This document shows, in pieces, positions 29,170 to 40,737 of a DNA stretch of 64,000 nt. This DNA is from Oscheius tipulae. Its lineage: Eukaryota; Nematoda; Chromadorea; Rhabditida; Rhabditidae. The translations under genes were made by a program, and so were the position numbers. The notes below the pieces were generated by a model. The model saw only the letters and a list, made by a program, of their open reading frames with translations, was not told where the DNA came from and ran no database searches. The stretch lies in the NCBI GenBank assembly GCA_037178975.1, contig JASJZH010000001.1, positions 186,001 to 250,000 of the forward strand. The letters run 5' to 3'. The stretch's first letter is position 1. Every line of letters starts with the position of its first letter.

Positions 29170-32100
29170 TGCCCGGTGCGGATGATGCTGAAAACAATGG
29201 TAAATGATTTTTTTTAACGGATTTTCTCGCTAAATTTCTTAAAAGACTGCTACAAAAGCATGCTAAAACCTGTAAACTATTGATTGAACCGTATACAAAT
29301 TCGCGAGTCCAAATCTATTTTTCAGCCGAAGTAGCCTTCCCAGCTCGTCCATCCTCGCGCAGATCGACCCAAGACGAGCAAATTGACCTGGATTACGACG
29401 AAGAAAGCAATCACGGCGGTTCTATCGAGGCCACAGTGAGTTTTTCCTAATTAATGCATATAAAATAAGCAAATTGCAGAATTCTGTCGACGAAAAGCCC
29501 GAAGAAGGTCCGGAGGAGAAGGAAGAAGGCGAGCTAGAGGATGGCGAGCTGAGTTCGAGCGACGAGGAACCCGAAAAGGCCACGGTAGCTGTCAAACAAC
29601 CTATTTCGGTAGGTTGTGTCATGATTTTCACGAAAAAATGACTTAATCGTAGGCTCGAATCACGTTTCCTGAGCGTAATAAAGCTCCTCTGGTTGGTTTT
29701 TTGTTGTGAGGTGGTTGCCAAAGCGTGTTTTTGACCAAAATACATAAAATTCTTTCCAGAACGTCTCGCCGCCTCGTGGAAAGGAAAAAATCACAGTTCC
29801 GAGCACGGCAAAGCCGAACGAGACGGCCTGGGAGCGTGGGCTTCGGGAGGCCCGAGAGGCGATGAGACGAGCCAACAAGGTACGGGAGGAGCCCGACTTC
29901 GAGACGAAGCGACTCGTCGCAGCACCGCCATTGAGGAGAAGCAGCAGGAATAACACCGATTCGGATCATTCGCCGTCCCCGGGGTACGTTATTTACTGAT
30001 TGTCGGACCAGGTATTACAAATCTGGCCTGGCCGAACCTGGCGGACGCGAACATTTCGGCGAGGTTTGCGATGCCTGGTCAGACTATGGCGCGGCGGAAA
30101 TGGTGAATAGGCAATCGTGTGAATATGGTGATGTATCGATTGATATGCTCAGCAGTTAAACAGTTTTTCATCGAGATCATAAACGAGGCAGCCTACCAAT
30201 TTTTGGATGCCAATCACAGACCTTCATTAAATTTCAGCAACATTCGGGGGTTCTCTCGCTTATGGTACTTTAGAGCGATTGTTCAAAAACCAGATTGCTC
30301 AAAAAGAATTAGGCAGGTTATTTGAAGGAACTAGGTCCTTTAAAAAATCATCGTAAGCCTGTGAAATATTATAAGCTACCTAAGCTAAGCTCTCAAAGTA
30401 CTTTAAGCTGCCGTAGTACCGTAAAAAGTACCCTAAGCTCTAGATAGGAATCTTATTTGCTTTCCACCTACGTCTTTACGTACCAAGTTCTCTTTTGCCA
30501 ATGCAAAATTAGGATGTATTGCTCCAAACGCTGCCGAGATGGGTTACAGCAGTATTGCAGTCCAAAATTAAGGAGAACATGATTTTTCTGGTTAGAACAT
30601 TTTCTAAACTGCATAAAATCGAATCTGTACACAGCTTTTATCTCGAATTTCTTTGAGAAACTGATACAATCCCAAAATTGCAGGCCTCGCCGTCGAAATC
30701 ACTCCCGAAGCGACTCTCCCCGTGGCGGAATTCCCTCTCTGCTAGACATCCGGACTTCGCCGCCGCCACGTCGTCTCCCGCCCAAAGGTTTGTCGCTTTC
30801 AATGTCGTCGTTTTGTGCATGTCCGCGTCGTCCGTAACACTGTCCTACCTGTTTGGTGTACTGTGTTGTAATCCACCACCGCACCAGCAGCAGCATCTCC
30901 AGGCCGAGATCTGACCCCTGTTCGAGAGCAGCCGTATCTTCGTCCAATCCGTCGTCGTTCCCCCTCCTATGGATCACATTCGCGCTCATGCACCCCGCCC
31001 AAATCCCCCATAAGAAGACGCCACCCGCTCGGTTTGTTCACTTGTATCCCTCACACTGCTTGCTTCTAACCTCTATTTGTTATTTCATCTCTTTTTTGGG
31101 GTCTTCTCAATGGGGTTCTTAAATTTCTATGGCAAATATCAACGAAATTTTGCAGATCTCGGCCCGCAGGTCATCTATCCGAACGGCAGGCCCTGTCCGA
31201 GGCGAGACGGCCAAGATAACCGACAGCGTGACAACAAACGGAGAGAGCCGTCGCCGACGCGTCATCGTGATCGTCAGGACAGAGGCAGGTCGAAAGGATC
31301 GCAGGAGTTGAAGAAGACCCAGAAGAGGTGGGCTTTACTCCTAGTTTCAAACAATTTTTTTGATGGTAGCATATAGATATTTGGTTACAATTTTGGAGAT
31401 GTCATACTGACCGAATCTAATAAAGAAACTGGTGCTCTGGGAGCAAATATACCCAAGACCCCTCATTGACCTTTTTTACTCAACGGTTCAAAAGTTGAGC
31501 GGGACCAAAATTGCTGACCACACGGATACCATGTCTAAAGCTCACAACCCTAAAATTGTGTCTATATCTATTTTTTTCTGTCAAAACAATCCCACATTTT
31601 CAGGCTTACCATGATCAGTACCTCGCCGATCAGCAGCGATTCGGACGACTCTGATCGCAAGGGACCCCAGCGAGGAAATAATGGCGACTCGGTCAGCGAT
31701 CCGTGGGCTCGAAGAAAGACGACAGCTAAGAGGCGGTGTCGTCGCAGCTCCAGCTCCTCGTCAAATTCGGACAGCAGCCGCTCGACGATCCCCGGCAGCC
31801 GCAAGAAGAAATCGCGCTCCACGTCCCGCAGCAGCTCCGACTCTGAGTCCGATTCTGACAGTGATTACGAGAAGAAGAAAAAGAAGGTGGGCATTTTTTT
31901 TTTTAATGATTACAAGGTGACTATTATCCCTTTTGGGCTATATTTCACTAAAAATTGCCCATTTCTTGCCCTAGAATCCTTCTTTACGCCCATTTCTTCT
32001 CGAATGAATTCTTTGAAACTCTTTGTAGGTGATCACCTACTGGGAACGAACGCGGGTCGTCTGCTTCGAGTGTAGCGCCGCTTTCCATTACACCACTTGT

Positions 32101-33346
32101 ACACAAAACTTTGAAGAGCTGTAACCGTGTTTAAACACCGGAAACCCTTACTTATAATCATATGTTCTTACGTAGCTCAAAAAACTAGGAAATGGTGCTA
32201 TACAAAAAATTAAACCTCGGGTGGGATCGAATTGTTTGTTCCTTTAGGGGTTTAAGTGAATTTTTTGCAGAAAATAACCAAAGAACGCTCACCGCCTCGT
32301 GGTGATATCAGCACCTATCGTATCCCGAAGAAGTCAGCCAGGAAGGAAGAGGATGCAGTTGAGGCCTTCTTTTCCAAGAAGAAATCGGTATTTCCTGATT
32401 TTTTTTGGTATCTGAAACCTAAATCTAGGACCTTCCAGCGGCATTCCGCAAGCGAAGACGCGATTCCGATGCCGGCAGTGGCAAGAAGGTCAAGATGGAG
32501 GAGATCAGTGGCTCGGAATCGGATGATTCGGAAAGATCGAAGAGCAGGACACCGCCACCACCACCGCCCCTGTCCTCTTCCTCTACAACGACGGCGGCGA
32601 AGAACAAGAAGAAGGCGAAGAGCCCGAGTCCGATTAGTGAGGACAGCGATGAAGAGTAGGTTCTTTACTTCATTGCGTCAGTTCGATATGGCATAACTGG
32701 ATGGACTTCCGAATCATGCAAACGTACACAAAATGAATTCGGTTCAATCCCGCCCTAAAATCTCGGAAATTCCCATAAATCAAGTCGTTTTCCGAATATT
32801 TTTGGCAACATCCATCCTCTGCGTTCCAAAATTTGTGTGCGACCCCCTCACTTCCTTCAAAGGGTTTTGTTATTCACGCAATTCTCTTTTTTCTATACCC
32901 ACCTAACAAAACCAAACAAACAAGGATTTGTACATCTCAGTCGAAAATTTTCCGCGGGATTTGAATTTTTGTTAGTTCTTCTTGAACAGACTAAAGCAAT
33001 ATGTATCTCTAACATCTTGTAGATGTGCTGTATGTAAACTGGCCCACATATAAAGAGAAAGTCTATACAAGACACCTTTTTCAGAACCCAGCCCCTACCT
33101 GCTCCTTCCAGCCAGCAGCTCGATGACGTCTCCCCCCCGCCTCCAGCCGCGCCACCTTCTCCGCCAGCAGCTCCACGTCGTTCTCCTTCTACAGGTACTT
33201 TTTCTTGCTTTTCCCGCCCCAAGAAACCGAGTTTAGATTCCACGGATCTCGAGGAGAAGCAGCGCCGCCGCAAGCAGGAACTTCTCGCCCAGCTGCGCGA
33301 GGTCGACAACGAGCTGGCTAAGCGCCGAAGTGTTCTCGGTACCTGA
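29170..33346 (+). CDS. ZC3H18-like nuclear RNA-processing protein, CCCH finger not seen
   Basis: Human ZC3H18 links the cap-binding complex to RNA export and decay. Exons in phase give a protein with an acidic start (EQIDLDYDEESN, EEKEEGELEDGELSSSDEE). The family's signature follows: NETAWERGLREAREAMRRAN then EEPDFETKRL, matching the human AWERGLRHAKE...EPDFEEKRF block. After that come a long Arg/Ser-rich region (SRSTSRSSSDSESDSDSDYE), Pro runs, and the closing coiled coil RRRKQELLAQLREVDNELAK ending RRSVLGT, matching the human REELLKQLKAVEDAI tail. In the human protein a CCCH finger precedes the AWERGL block; here the preceding exons (29653-29692 and 29761-29982) encode only ARITFPERNKAPL and NVSPPRGKEK. 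A polyadenylation AATAAA lies at 33687. Exon borders in the RS region, including 30012-30116, are uncertain. Confidence 0.72.
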
Positions 33347-33686
33347 TTTTCTTAAAAGATTTAATTCAGACTATTGTGATTTATTACCGGTTTTACGCGT
33401 ATAATTGCCTCCCCCTTTTAAGCTTTCATCTGTTTAAAAACACGTTTTATCCCTCTTTTTTTTCTAGTCCGACCCCCTTCTGTTTTACTGCCAGAAAATG
33501 TGTACAGATTGTGTGATATCGTTACCTGTTCTCGCCCACTTTTTTAATTGGTTATTTATGATGATTGTTGAAGGGTATAGATGTTTTTTTAAAGAAAGGG
33601 CACCTCCTAGTTTTCCTCTTAAGTTTAGTGTCCCGGTTGTAAGCCACACAGAAAAATATTAACCGTATATAATGACAGTTGCTGTT

Positions 33687-33692
33687 AATAAA
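33687..33692 (+). terminator. Polyadenylation signal AATAAA of the ZC3H18-like gene
   Basis: A canonical AATAAA about 340 bp after the stop at 33346, followed by a T-rich stretch. Confidence 0.6.
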
Positions 33693-34318
33693 TGTATTTA
33701 TTGGGTTTGTCAACGTTTTTTCGTATCAGTTTAGAGGCTATCCGAGCTGAATGTCTGCTTTTTGGAGAAGGTATGCTCAGACTGAAGACATCTGAAAGAG
33801 TGAATTAGCCAGGAAGAGTCAGAGCTGCAGAGACCCGCTTTAAATGTTCTGAGCAGGAACTTGCAAAGGCTGGAGGACACAGTCGCAATTTTTGTCGAGC
33901 TAGTGATACAAAAAGGCTTCTGAAGGTCTTACCGAGTGTTTTATAAGAGGACAAAAAGATTCATCCTACGCGGAAATTTAACCCTTCTTCTTTTGTTTCG
34001 TATTCGAAGCGCTTGCCGACTGAGCCATGAGGGAAAAGTCGGTTCTTGGCATCCCACTCCAGAAGGTTTTAGCTTGTTTTTACTACATTGAGCGCTCGAA
34101 CCCCAGCGGGAGCTAGAAGAAGAACAAAGAATTTCCAGCTGGATTGAGCACTATACGGAAAGTTCCCTATTTCGGGATCTTTCCGGACACGTTACATCCT
34201 AAACGATACGTAAAGAGTCCGTTTTTACCCTCGTATTTCATCTACCAAAATCTACAGTCATTGCCTATCTTTCTCTACATTTTTTTGTGCATAAATCCAT
34301 AATTTTTAGGCGAGAAAC
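33693..34318. other. Intergenic upstream of pop-4, with a tRNA-like relic
   Basis: Minus-strand 33975-34048 shows an A-box-like TGGCTCAGTCGG and CTTCGAATACGAA and belongs to the tRNA-derived repeats. The last bases, AATTTTTAG before the ATG at 34319, look like a splice or trans-splice acceptor. Confidence 0.45.
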
Positions 34319-36673
34319 ATGTCCAAATTAGAGGAGCATAGCGGCGTGGTGCCGCTGGACAAGTCGCACAAGCACAAGAGGAATTCGCGCCGCCAAAAAA
34401 AGACGAATTTCGTACGGGGCAAGCTCTCCGCGGAGGACAAGAAGTCAATCAAATATGCCCAAATTGAGCCAATCTATCATATGTGGTGCGGTTATTTCAC
34501 GGATCTCGTGGGCGAGGATGGACCGCTCGACGATCGCATGCTAAAGGTATATTTGATGTTTAAAGCGAGAATAAGGCACTTGGTTATTATCTCGGTTTTA
34601 TTGGTTATTATCTAAGCTCATGTATTTTTTGCAAAAGTTCAGCGAACTTGCCCGCGTGGCTCAGGCGGTTAGCAAGGAGAACGCATTTTCCAGGCTTGTA
34701 ATCTTGTGCAAAGATGTAGAATATTTTAAACTCGACAACTTTGCAGAACATCGTTTAGGCGGAAATCCGCGTGTTGTCCATGTTATGGCTCTAAAACGTA
34801 ATTTCAAGCCAAAAGACCATATGCTACACATTGCGGCCTCTGCTTCAGACCCGAGATTTCTTTGCTTCACGGTGTTTTGCAAAGTTGTAGCCCAAACCAA
34901 AGTCTACACCTTTGCAGAACAGCACAACGCAAAAAATCCACTTCCTGGACCCGAAAAGAGTTATTCCTTTTTTAGCTTGAGCTCGTTTACCCGTGTCGCA
35001 CCCATATTATCTCACCGGGATCAGATCCCTATATAGTTCGCCCCGCCACTTCAAGTCAGCTTTCGAGCTCAAGTGATCGCATGGGTGGTACCCTAAAACC
35101 CGCGTTTATCGCAGACCATGATCGTTGTAGAACGAGTCTAACGAAGTAGCTTCGAGAGTGGTCTACGAAAAATGCTCATTTTGGAGAAAATAGGGCTCTG
35201 TCCTGGCATTTTTTGTCAGGCTTGGGTCCTTTTTTCTGCAAGTGTTTAAAGAAAACTTTATCATACAAGATGATCCTTCTTCATAAACTCTACAACATGG
35301 AATTGAGAGAGAGAGAAGGTTTGAATTGCGGCGCGAAATACGATAGAATCGCGCCAAAGTGTTTGTAGCCGGAAACTCGCTTTAAAATTTCAGCTGGAAA
35401 AACATTGTTTAGGCAGACTATCATGGAGCACTTTTCATGGTCGCCGAAGCGAACAATCCGACGATGGTCGGCTTGACGGGAATCGTTCTTATGGAGACGA
35501 GACATACGTTTCAGATGGTGACAAAGGAGGACAAGTATTTAGGTTCGTTTTTTTGTCTACGTTCTAAAGGGAACTTCGAAACGAAACTTAAGTTTTACAC
35601 CATAGCTATCGCTGATTAAAACGGGTTATAGACCGTGCAATAGACCGGGCACTTTTGTTTTGAGTTGGAGAATTACTGAGCTCCAACTGCTAGTGCCTTT
35701 GATTTGAAGAAATCCTTTTATTTTTCCTGGAGTTTTCCTCGGGAACGTCGATATTTAGATGTTTCTAGCCTTTACAAGTGTCACAAAGCAAAGACGGAGG
35801 AAAAATGGGCTTGAGAATAGTAAATAAAATGGTTTTCTGAAGAAAGGAGTTGAACCAAGAAACCTAAAGATTTCTAGTGGAGCGCACACTTGATTGCGCT
35901 GAATGAAGTATTGACTGTAGTCTGTTCAAAAATAATGGAACAATTTTTAAACTGTCGCTGCTAAAAATGCGCGGCGTTTTAAACACTAAAGTTTTTTTCG
36001 AAATTTCTTTCTTCGGTTTTATCCGAAGTTTCACTTCTTTTCTTGTCATTTCTACGTTCTAAGTGTATAAAAGTGTAATTTGCACCGTTTTCATGCAAGA
36101 AGGCTTACGTTTTTATCGGAAAAGTAATTTATTTAAAAATAAATATAAATATAAAAAATCTCCGGAATCTAGCGGGGAAAGCAGGGAAAAATGTGGAAAA
36201 CCGAAGTGGGAAATTTCAGAAAAGTTAAAAATACTCAAAACGGCGCCCTTTTTTCGGCGCGACCGTTTGATAAAAGGCTCTATTATTTTTGAACAGACTA
36301 TACCTAAGTCCAAGGGACACTTATTCAGTTCAAATCAGAAAACAGAAAACGCTCAGAGGGGCTGCAGCTGAAAATTTGCGAAACAGCATAATTTTTTATT
36401 CTCTCTCGATTGGCACCATGCTCGTCGCAAGATGCCACCTTAGACTAAAAGGCTTGTGAGAGTACATAATGCGAAGATTTGGTACGACCTGTATACTCTC
36501 TTTTTTCCACTAATTGCCCCTGTTTTTCAGTGATTCCGAAGCAGGGCAGCGTCTTCCAATTCGTGCTGGCCTCCCGTGTCTTTACTGTCTTCGGCGATGC
36601 CATGCGCTACAAGCCACATCTTCGCGGGAAGAAACAACGTCTCCGCGGAGCTCTACCCCTCTTCCTCCGCTGA
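34319..36673 (+). CDS. pop-4: RNase P/MRP subunit POP4 (Rpp29)
   Basis: POP4 is a core protein of RNase P (tRNA 5' maturation) and RNase MRP (rRNA processing) in the nucleus and nucleolus. Exons 34319-34546, 35413-35542 and 36531-36673 join in phase (0, then 1) to about 166 residues. The first exon is basic (HKHKRNSRRQKK) then EPIYHMWCGYFTDLVG. The second begins ADYHGALFMVAEANNPTMVG and carries LTGIVLMETRHTFQMVTKED, the family's Sm-like barrel core. The third holds VIPKQGSVFQFVL and GDAMRYKPHLRGKK. The N-terminus is shorter than in the human protein (about 220 residues). Intron 1 contains repeat R1 copy 2 and intron 2 a terminal-inverted-repeat element. Confidence 0.92.
34650..35236 (+). repeat. 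Dispersed repeat R1, copy 2, with tRNA-like head
   Basis: Starts with an A-box-bearing tRNA-like segment, GCCCGCGTGGCTCAGGCGGT, and ends with an imperfect 16-bp stem (35193-35208 with 35215-35230, several G-T pairs) and TTTTTT. From about 34800 it matches 2060-2585, almost exactly over 34990-35165. A tRNA-like head and a terminal T-run are what a Pol III-transcribed SINE would have. It lies in pop-4 intron 1 in the sense orientation. Confidence 0.7.
35918..36303. mobile_element. TIR element (Tc/mariner-like MITE) in pop-4 intron 2
   Basis: Left end TAGTCTGTTCAAAAATAATG and right end ATTATTTTTGAACAGACTA are inverse matches, extended inward by 'GGCGTTTT...' against '...AAAACGGCGCC' for about 70 bp in total. 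A TA precedes and follows. The interior is non-coding. Confidence 0.65.
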
Positions 36674-36796
36674 CTTTGCCACCATTTATGTACACACTTT
36701 TTGTTGAGTTACACTTTATTGTTCCGATAATATTTGATGATATGTCTCTTGATTTTCGTCCCGTTTTGATCACAAAAAGCCTGCTCGAAATGTGAG

Positions 36797-39433
36797 TTAT
36801 TGAGCACAAGTCGACGTGGACAAGGTATCCAAATCCTCGGCCAAGGTCACTTTTTCTCCAGGATCGGCTCTCCCTAGCCTTTTGTAGAACATTTTGTAGG
36901 CGATAAGCATGGAAATTATGGCCACTAGGAGGCAGGCGAGGAGAAGAAGGCCTTAAAAGTTGAAATTCTTATAGTTTGGGGGACTATGACTGACCAATGG
37001 CTGTACAAAACCGCGCTAAGACCTGTGGATCGATGTTGAATGTGCTGAAAGTCTCTTTGCAGTCGTCGCCGAACACCTTGTAGCCTTCACAGCATTCCGC
37101 TGTCCGGGCTATCAGGGCGTCGTTTATGGAGGAGATTCGGTACCTGGAATGGAGAGGAATGAGCTAAGCAGTTTCAGACATGCGCCTGCCTTAGCCCGAG
37201 CCGCAGGGTGCTGAACACCGCTGGTCCTTTTCCGCGCCTAAGGCGCGTTCTGGGCGAAATGGACAAGGATGCAGTTTAGACAGTACATGGAAGAGAGAGG
37301 GTCAGATACAAGCAACCTGGCAAACGGCAGGCTAGAAACAAAGACTAGGCGGTACACCGTCTCGTTTCACTTTAACCGTTCCACAAAAAATTGTATCGCT
37401 ATCTCTTCTAGTGAAATACAAGAGTCACATACCGTAAAAACTTTGATAAAACGCGATTACGTAATTGCGTATTTCTTACGTAAGGAGGTGTTAAATACAG
37501 TAGCTTTATAGAGGCTCGACTTATCACTAGAAGCATGCTTATGCATTTAGAAGTGGTAGACAAGTTTTTTCAGACATGCTGATGGGATGTTCAGCTTTTC
37601 AGAACGATCAGGAAACTGAGCGATCATTGGAGAGAAGGAAAAATAAGAAGCAACTGGCAGTGAACCTGGAAAATGAATAGAGACACCCAGGAATGGGTAG
37701 ATACATGAGTTTGAACAGAGACAACAACCAGATGAGAGTCAGAGCTAAAGACTTGGGAAGGCTGGAATAAATCCTTGAGAAAAAGCACTCACCTCCTACC
37801 ATCCAAGCATCTGAAACTGTCCTGTGGCACATTGCGAGCAGCTGTTGTCGTGGCAGAGCACAGTAAATGGAAGATCATGCTTCTCTGAAACAGACTCTAT
37901 AAAACCTATCAAAACAGTCCATAAAAGGAAGCAGGTACGAAGAAAAAGAAAGCAACAAAAAGTGACAATTGGTGTGGAAGGTCATGCGCCTCCGAATAGG
38001 CGAGTAAACCGGACGGTGTGGCTGCAGCATCCTTCCATGACGCACGTGACGGAAGAAGAAAGGATAGAACCGGGTGGGATCTTGGCGCCAAAACGGGTAT
38101 CTGGATCTCGACAATTAGTAGGAGCCTAATTTATGGATTTTCAAGGGCGGCAATGGTCACACGGGGGAGGGGGAAGTTTGACCAATGGGTACAGAGAAAC
38201 AACCAGTTCTGTGTGTAGGTATAATCTGACCAAAATTGGAACGGTGGATTGGAACCAAAGGTTGTAGCTTGGAGGAGATAGATATAGAGAGACAGAGAGA
38301 CAGGAAGATAGGAAGACAGAGAGACAGATAGACAGAGACAGTAATAGCACGATTGAAATGCGAGCAAGAATGGCGTCTACAAGACTAGTCAGCCCATGTC
38401 ACTAGATTTGATAAGGAATGCCTCCTTTGGGTAAGAGACCCAGAGATCGGGATGATTAACAGATTGACAGAATCCCCAAAAGACAGAGGAGTTGAGAGAC
38501 AGAACGACAGAGCAATTTCACAAATTGGTCGAAGCACTGTTGGCAGCGCCATCCGTTATACAAATAGGCTTCCAGGGAGAGGGAAAAGGGCGGGGGATAC
38601 GCCCACACACAAACACAAAAGAGACTCTCACTGACCAGCAACGGGAACCGGAAAAATTGTATGACACAACGCTGGCTGTGTCGCCTGGCAACAAAAATTT
38701 TGAAACCACACAAAGCCGTTTGTTGTCAAAGCCATGAAAACTAATAATAAAACGAGATATGGGATTGTTAGTAGAAAAAAATGGGGAAAACGCTTTGCTC
38801 AATGGATCATGCAGGCGTGCTCTCCGATTCAGGCAGTCTGCAAATAAAAATACGATAAGAGAGCACCTAGGCTATGGCAATGGCATCCGGAGACTGGTCT
38901 GATAGTGGTTTTTGGGCAGAGAGACAGAGGAACAGAGGGACAGGAAGACAGAGAGACAAAGAGACAGTGAGGCAGGGAGACAGAGTCGTAGAAAGACAGA
39001 CAGGATGCAATCCTATCAATACAAAATGGAAACACTCCCAGTAGGGTCCTTGAAAATTCGATCCCAGTGTCGGGTTTCCATTCCCCACAGCCCCCTTGTT
39101 GCTTTGTATTGTGAGCGGTAAAGAGCTATATTTGCCATTCAAATTAGACGTGAAAAAATGTTTAGAAAGAGCCCAAAAATATTCAGTCAAAAATTTGAAG
39201 ACCATCTGTCAAATGGCGAGAGAAGATCTGTTTGATCTTTCAAGTGACACCGTCAAGAGAGCACACATGAGAGGGAGTGGCGCAGAATAAAAATCCAGAG
39301 CATGAAGTGACAGTCAGAGAAATTGTATCATTGAGTTTCACACTCACCTCCCGAAGCAGATTAGGCGATAAGCCTGACTGGCGACTGGGACAAAGAACAA
39401 GAGGCAGAGAGATGGGAGACCCCGGGTCAACAT
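36797..39433 (-). CDS. Small type I membrane protein with EMI-like Cys motif
   Basis: Four exons join in phase: about 39433-39350 with a signal peptide (MLTRGLPSLCLLFFVPVASQ then AYRLICFGR), about 37878-37796, about 37143-36988 and 36952-36797. The ectodomain has RCLDGRRYRISS, then ARTAECCEGYKVFGDDCKET. The CCxGY-x-C pattern resembles the end of an EMI/nimrod module as in CED-1/Draper-type receptors. A hydrophobic segment, LLLLACLLVAIISMLIAY, follows, then a short basic stop-transfer (KMFYKRLGR) and a Ser/Thr tail ending STCAQ. About 160 residues in total. Intron 1 is long (1.47 kb) and an exon could be missing from this model. No specific orthologue is recognised. Confidence 0.6.
38278..38342. 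repeat. GACAGAGA microsatellite (intronic)
   Basis: Imperfect GAGACAGA units inside intron 1 of the EMI-like gene. A second tract lies at 38919-38985. Confidence 0.7.
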
Positions 39434-40408
39434 GAGTCGGGGTCTTCCATCTTTCTGCAACAAAGTTCGAGTAGGTTTTTGAAGTTGTGGACAAATAGTG
39501 AGTCATAAGAGAATGGAAAGATGTCGACAGCTTATTACTTTTAACATAGAATCAAAACCTCGGATCGAACTGACTTCAACCCGTCGACTCTATGGACAAC
39601 GAAAATGACCACGAAAAGCCTAAGCCGGAGACAATTATTCATTGTCGAGCTACAGCGCTTTGGAATTTTGAACGTCTGTATTCTCGCCCAAATTTGATAA
39701 GTGCGCAAAAGTGCGGCGAGCAATTATTGTTACGTATTTTTCGCGGACTTTGACTCAAATATACGACGAGGCCGAAGGTAGGCAGCCTGATCATCTACAG
39801 TTCCCTAATTTCCGAACAACCGCCTGTTCCTAACCAGATAGGAGAGAAGGTGGAAGAGTACAGTAGTTTTTTGCCAGCTGCCCTAAGGCAGCTTCGCCGC
39901 CAACTACTACTGTGACTCTTTCCAAGAGCTTCCATCCTCTCGCAAGTCGATAAATTGGTAATAGCCAGCAACGAAGGTGAAGGCGTTCATAGAAAAGGTT
40001 GGGCAACTTTGGAACGTAATGCCCCGCGACCTGGCTCCTTGGGAAGCCTCCGCAACGGTCGGTGTCGCACGACCCCGCAGGAGCTTGACTCACAGAACTC
40101 TCCAAGGATCTCTGCCGTTGATTCGGATAGAATTTTACCTTTTATCCTTTCTCCCTTGCCCTACTTAGCGTACTGAGGGCGGACGGGAGAACCGGAAAGG
40201 AACTGTAGATGTTTACTAGTTGAAATAGAATACACAGATCTCTTAGGGAGAGGGGAAGAGGAGAGGAGAGAGAGAGAGATGGAGGACCAGTGTTACAGCA
40301 GGAGGTAACATATATAGGAGTTACATAGTCATGGTTTAGTCTTTATTCATTTTTCCTCTCTTGAACAAGAACAATTCAGAAAATATTAAGCCAATTCCCC
40401 TTTTACAG
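39434..40408. other. Intergenic, no gene recognised
   Basis: A minus-strand B-box-like AGTTCGATCC near 39567 suggests one more tRNA-derived relic. A GGAGAGAGAG tract lies at 40245-40280. No supported coding sequence. Confidence 0.45.
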
Positions 40409-40650
40409 TTACACTGGCCATACTCGACAGTTCAGTCCATAGGGCATGTAAGAATCTTTAATGTATTTCTCTCCATCGAAGCACATAACATAACACTGTC
40501 GCAAAAGGACACGTATCTGTTGAGGTCTGGACCGATAACTTGGCTGTATCCTCCAAAAGAGTACAGCTCTCCGTCAAGAACAGCAGTTCCGTGACCATAC
40601 GTGCCGCAAGGTATTTTGAGATCCAGTACCTTCCAGGTCTTTATAGTATA
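40409..40650 (-). pseudogene. Kelch-repeat gene fragment cut off by a mariner element
   Basis: The minus strand reads TWKVLDLKIPCGTYGHGTAV then LDGELYSFGGYSQV, the classic kelch blade with its GG pair, and continues LNRYVSFCDS. The best downstream reading (CYVMCFDGEKYIKDSYMPYG... to a stop at 40409) is in another frame, so a frameshift or an unseen short intron is present. Upstream the sequence ends exactly at the TA target of the mariner insertion, and no further kelch exon is found on the far side. It is therefore a gene remnant. Confidence 0.6.
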
Positions 40651-40737
40651 CAGGGTGCCCCAAAATTACGGTAACCGCGCGGAACGCGCCGATATGCGGC
40701 TTTTTGTAAAGGGGCTATTTTATTCTTTGTTTTTATT

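Noticed and set aside
30012-30116. Extra exon of the ZC3H18-like gene (YYKSGLAEPGGREHFG...)
   Set aside because: Open and flanked by AG, but no convincing donor or family match; left out of the model.
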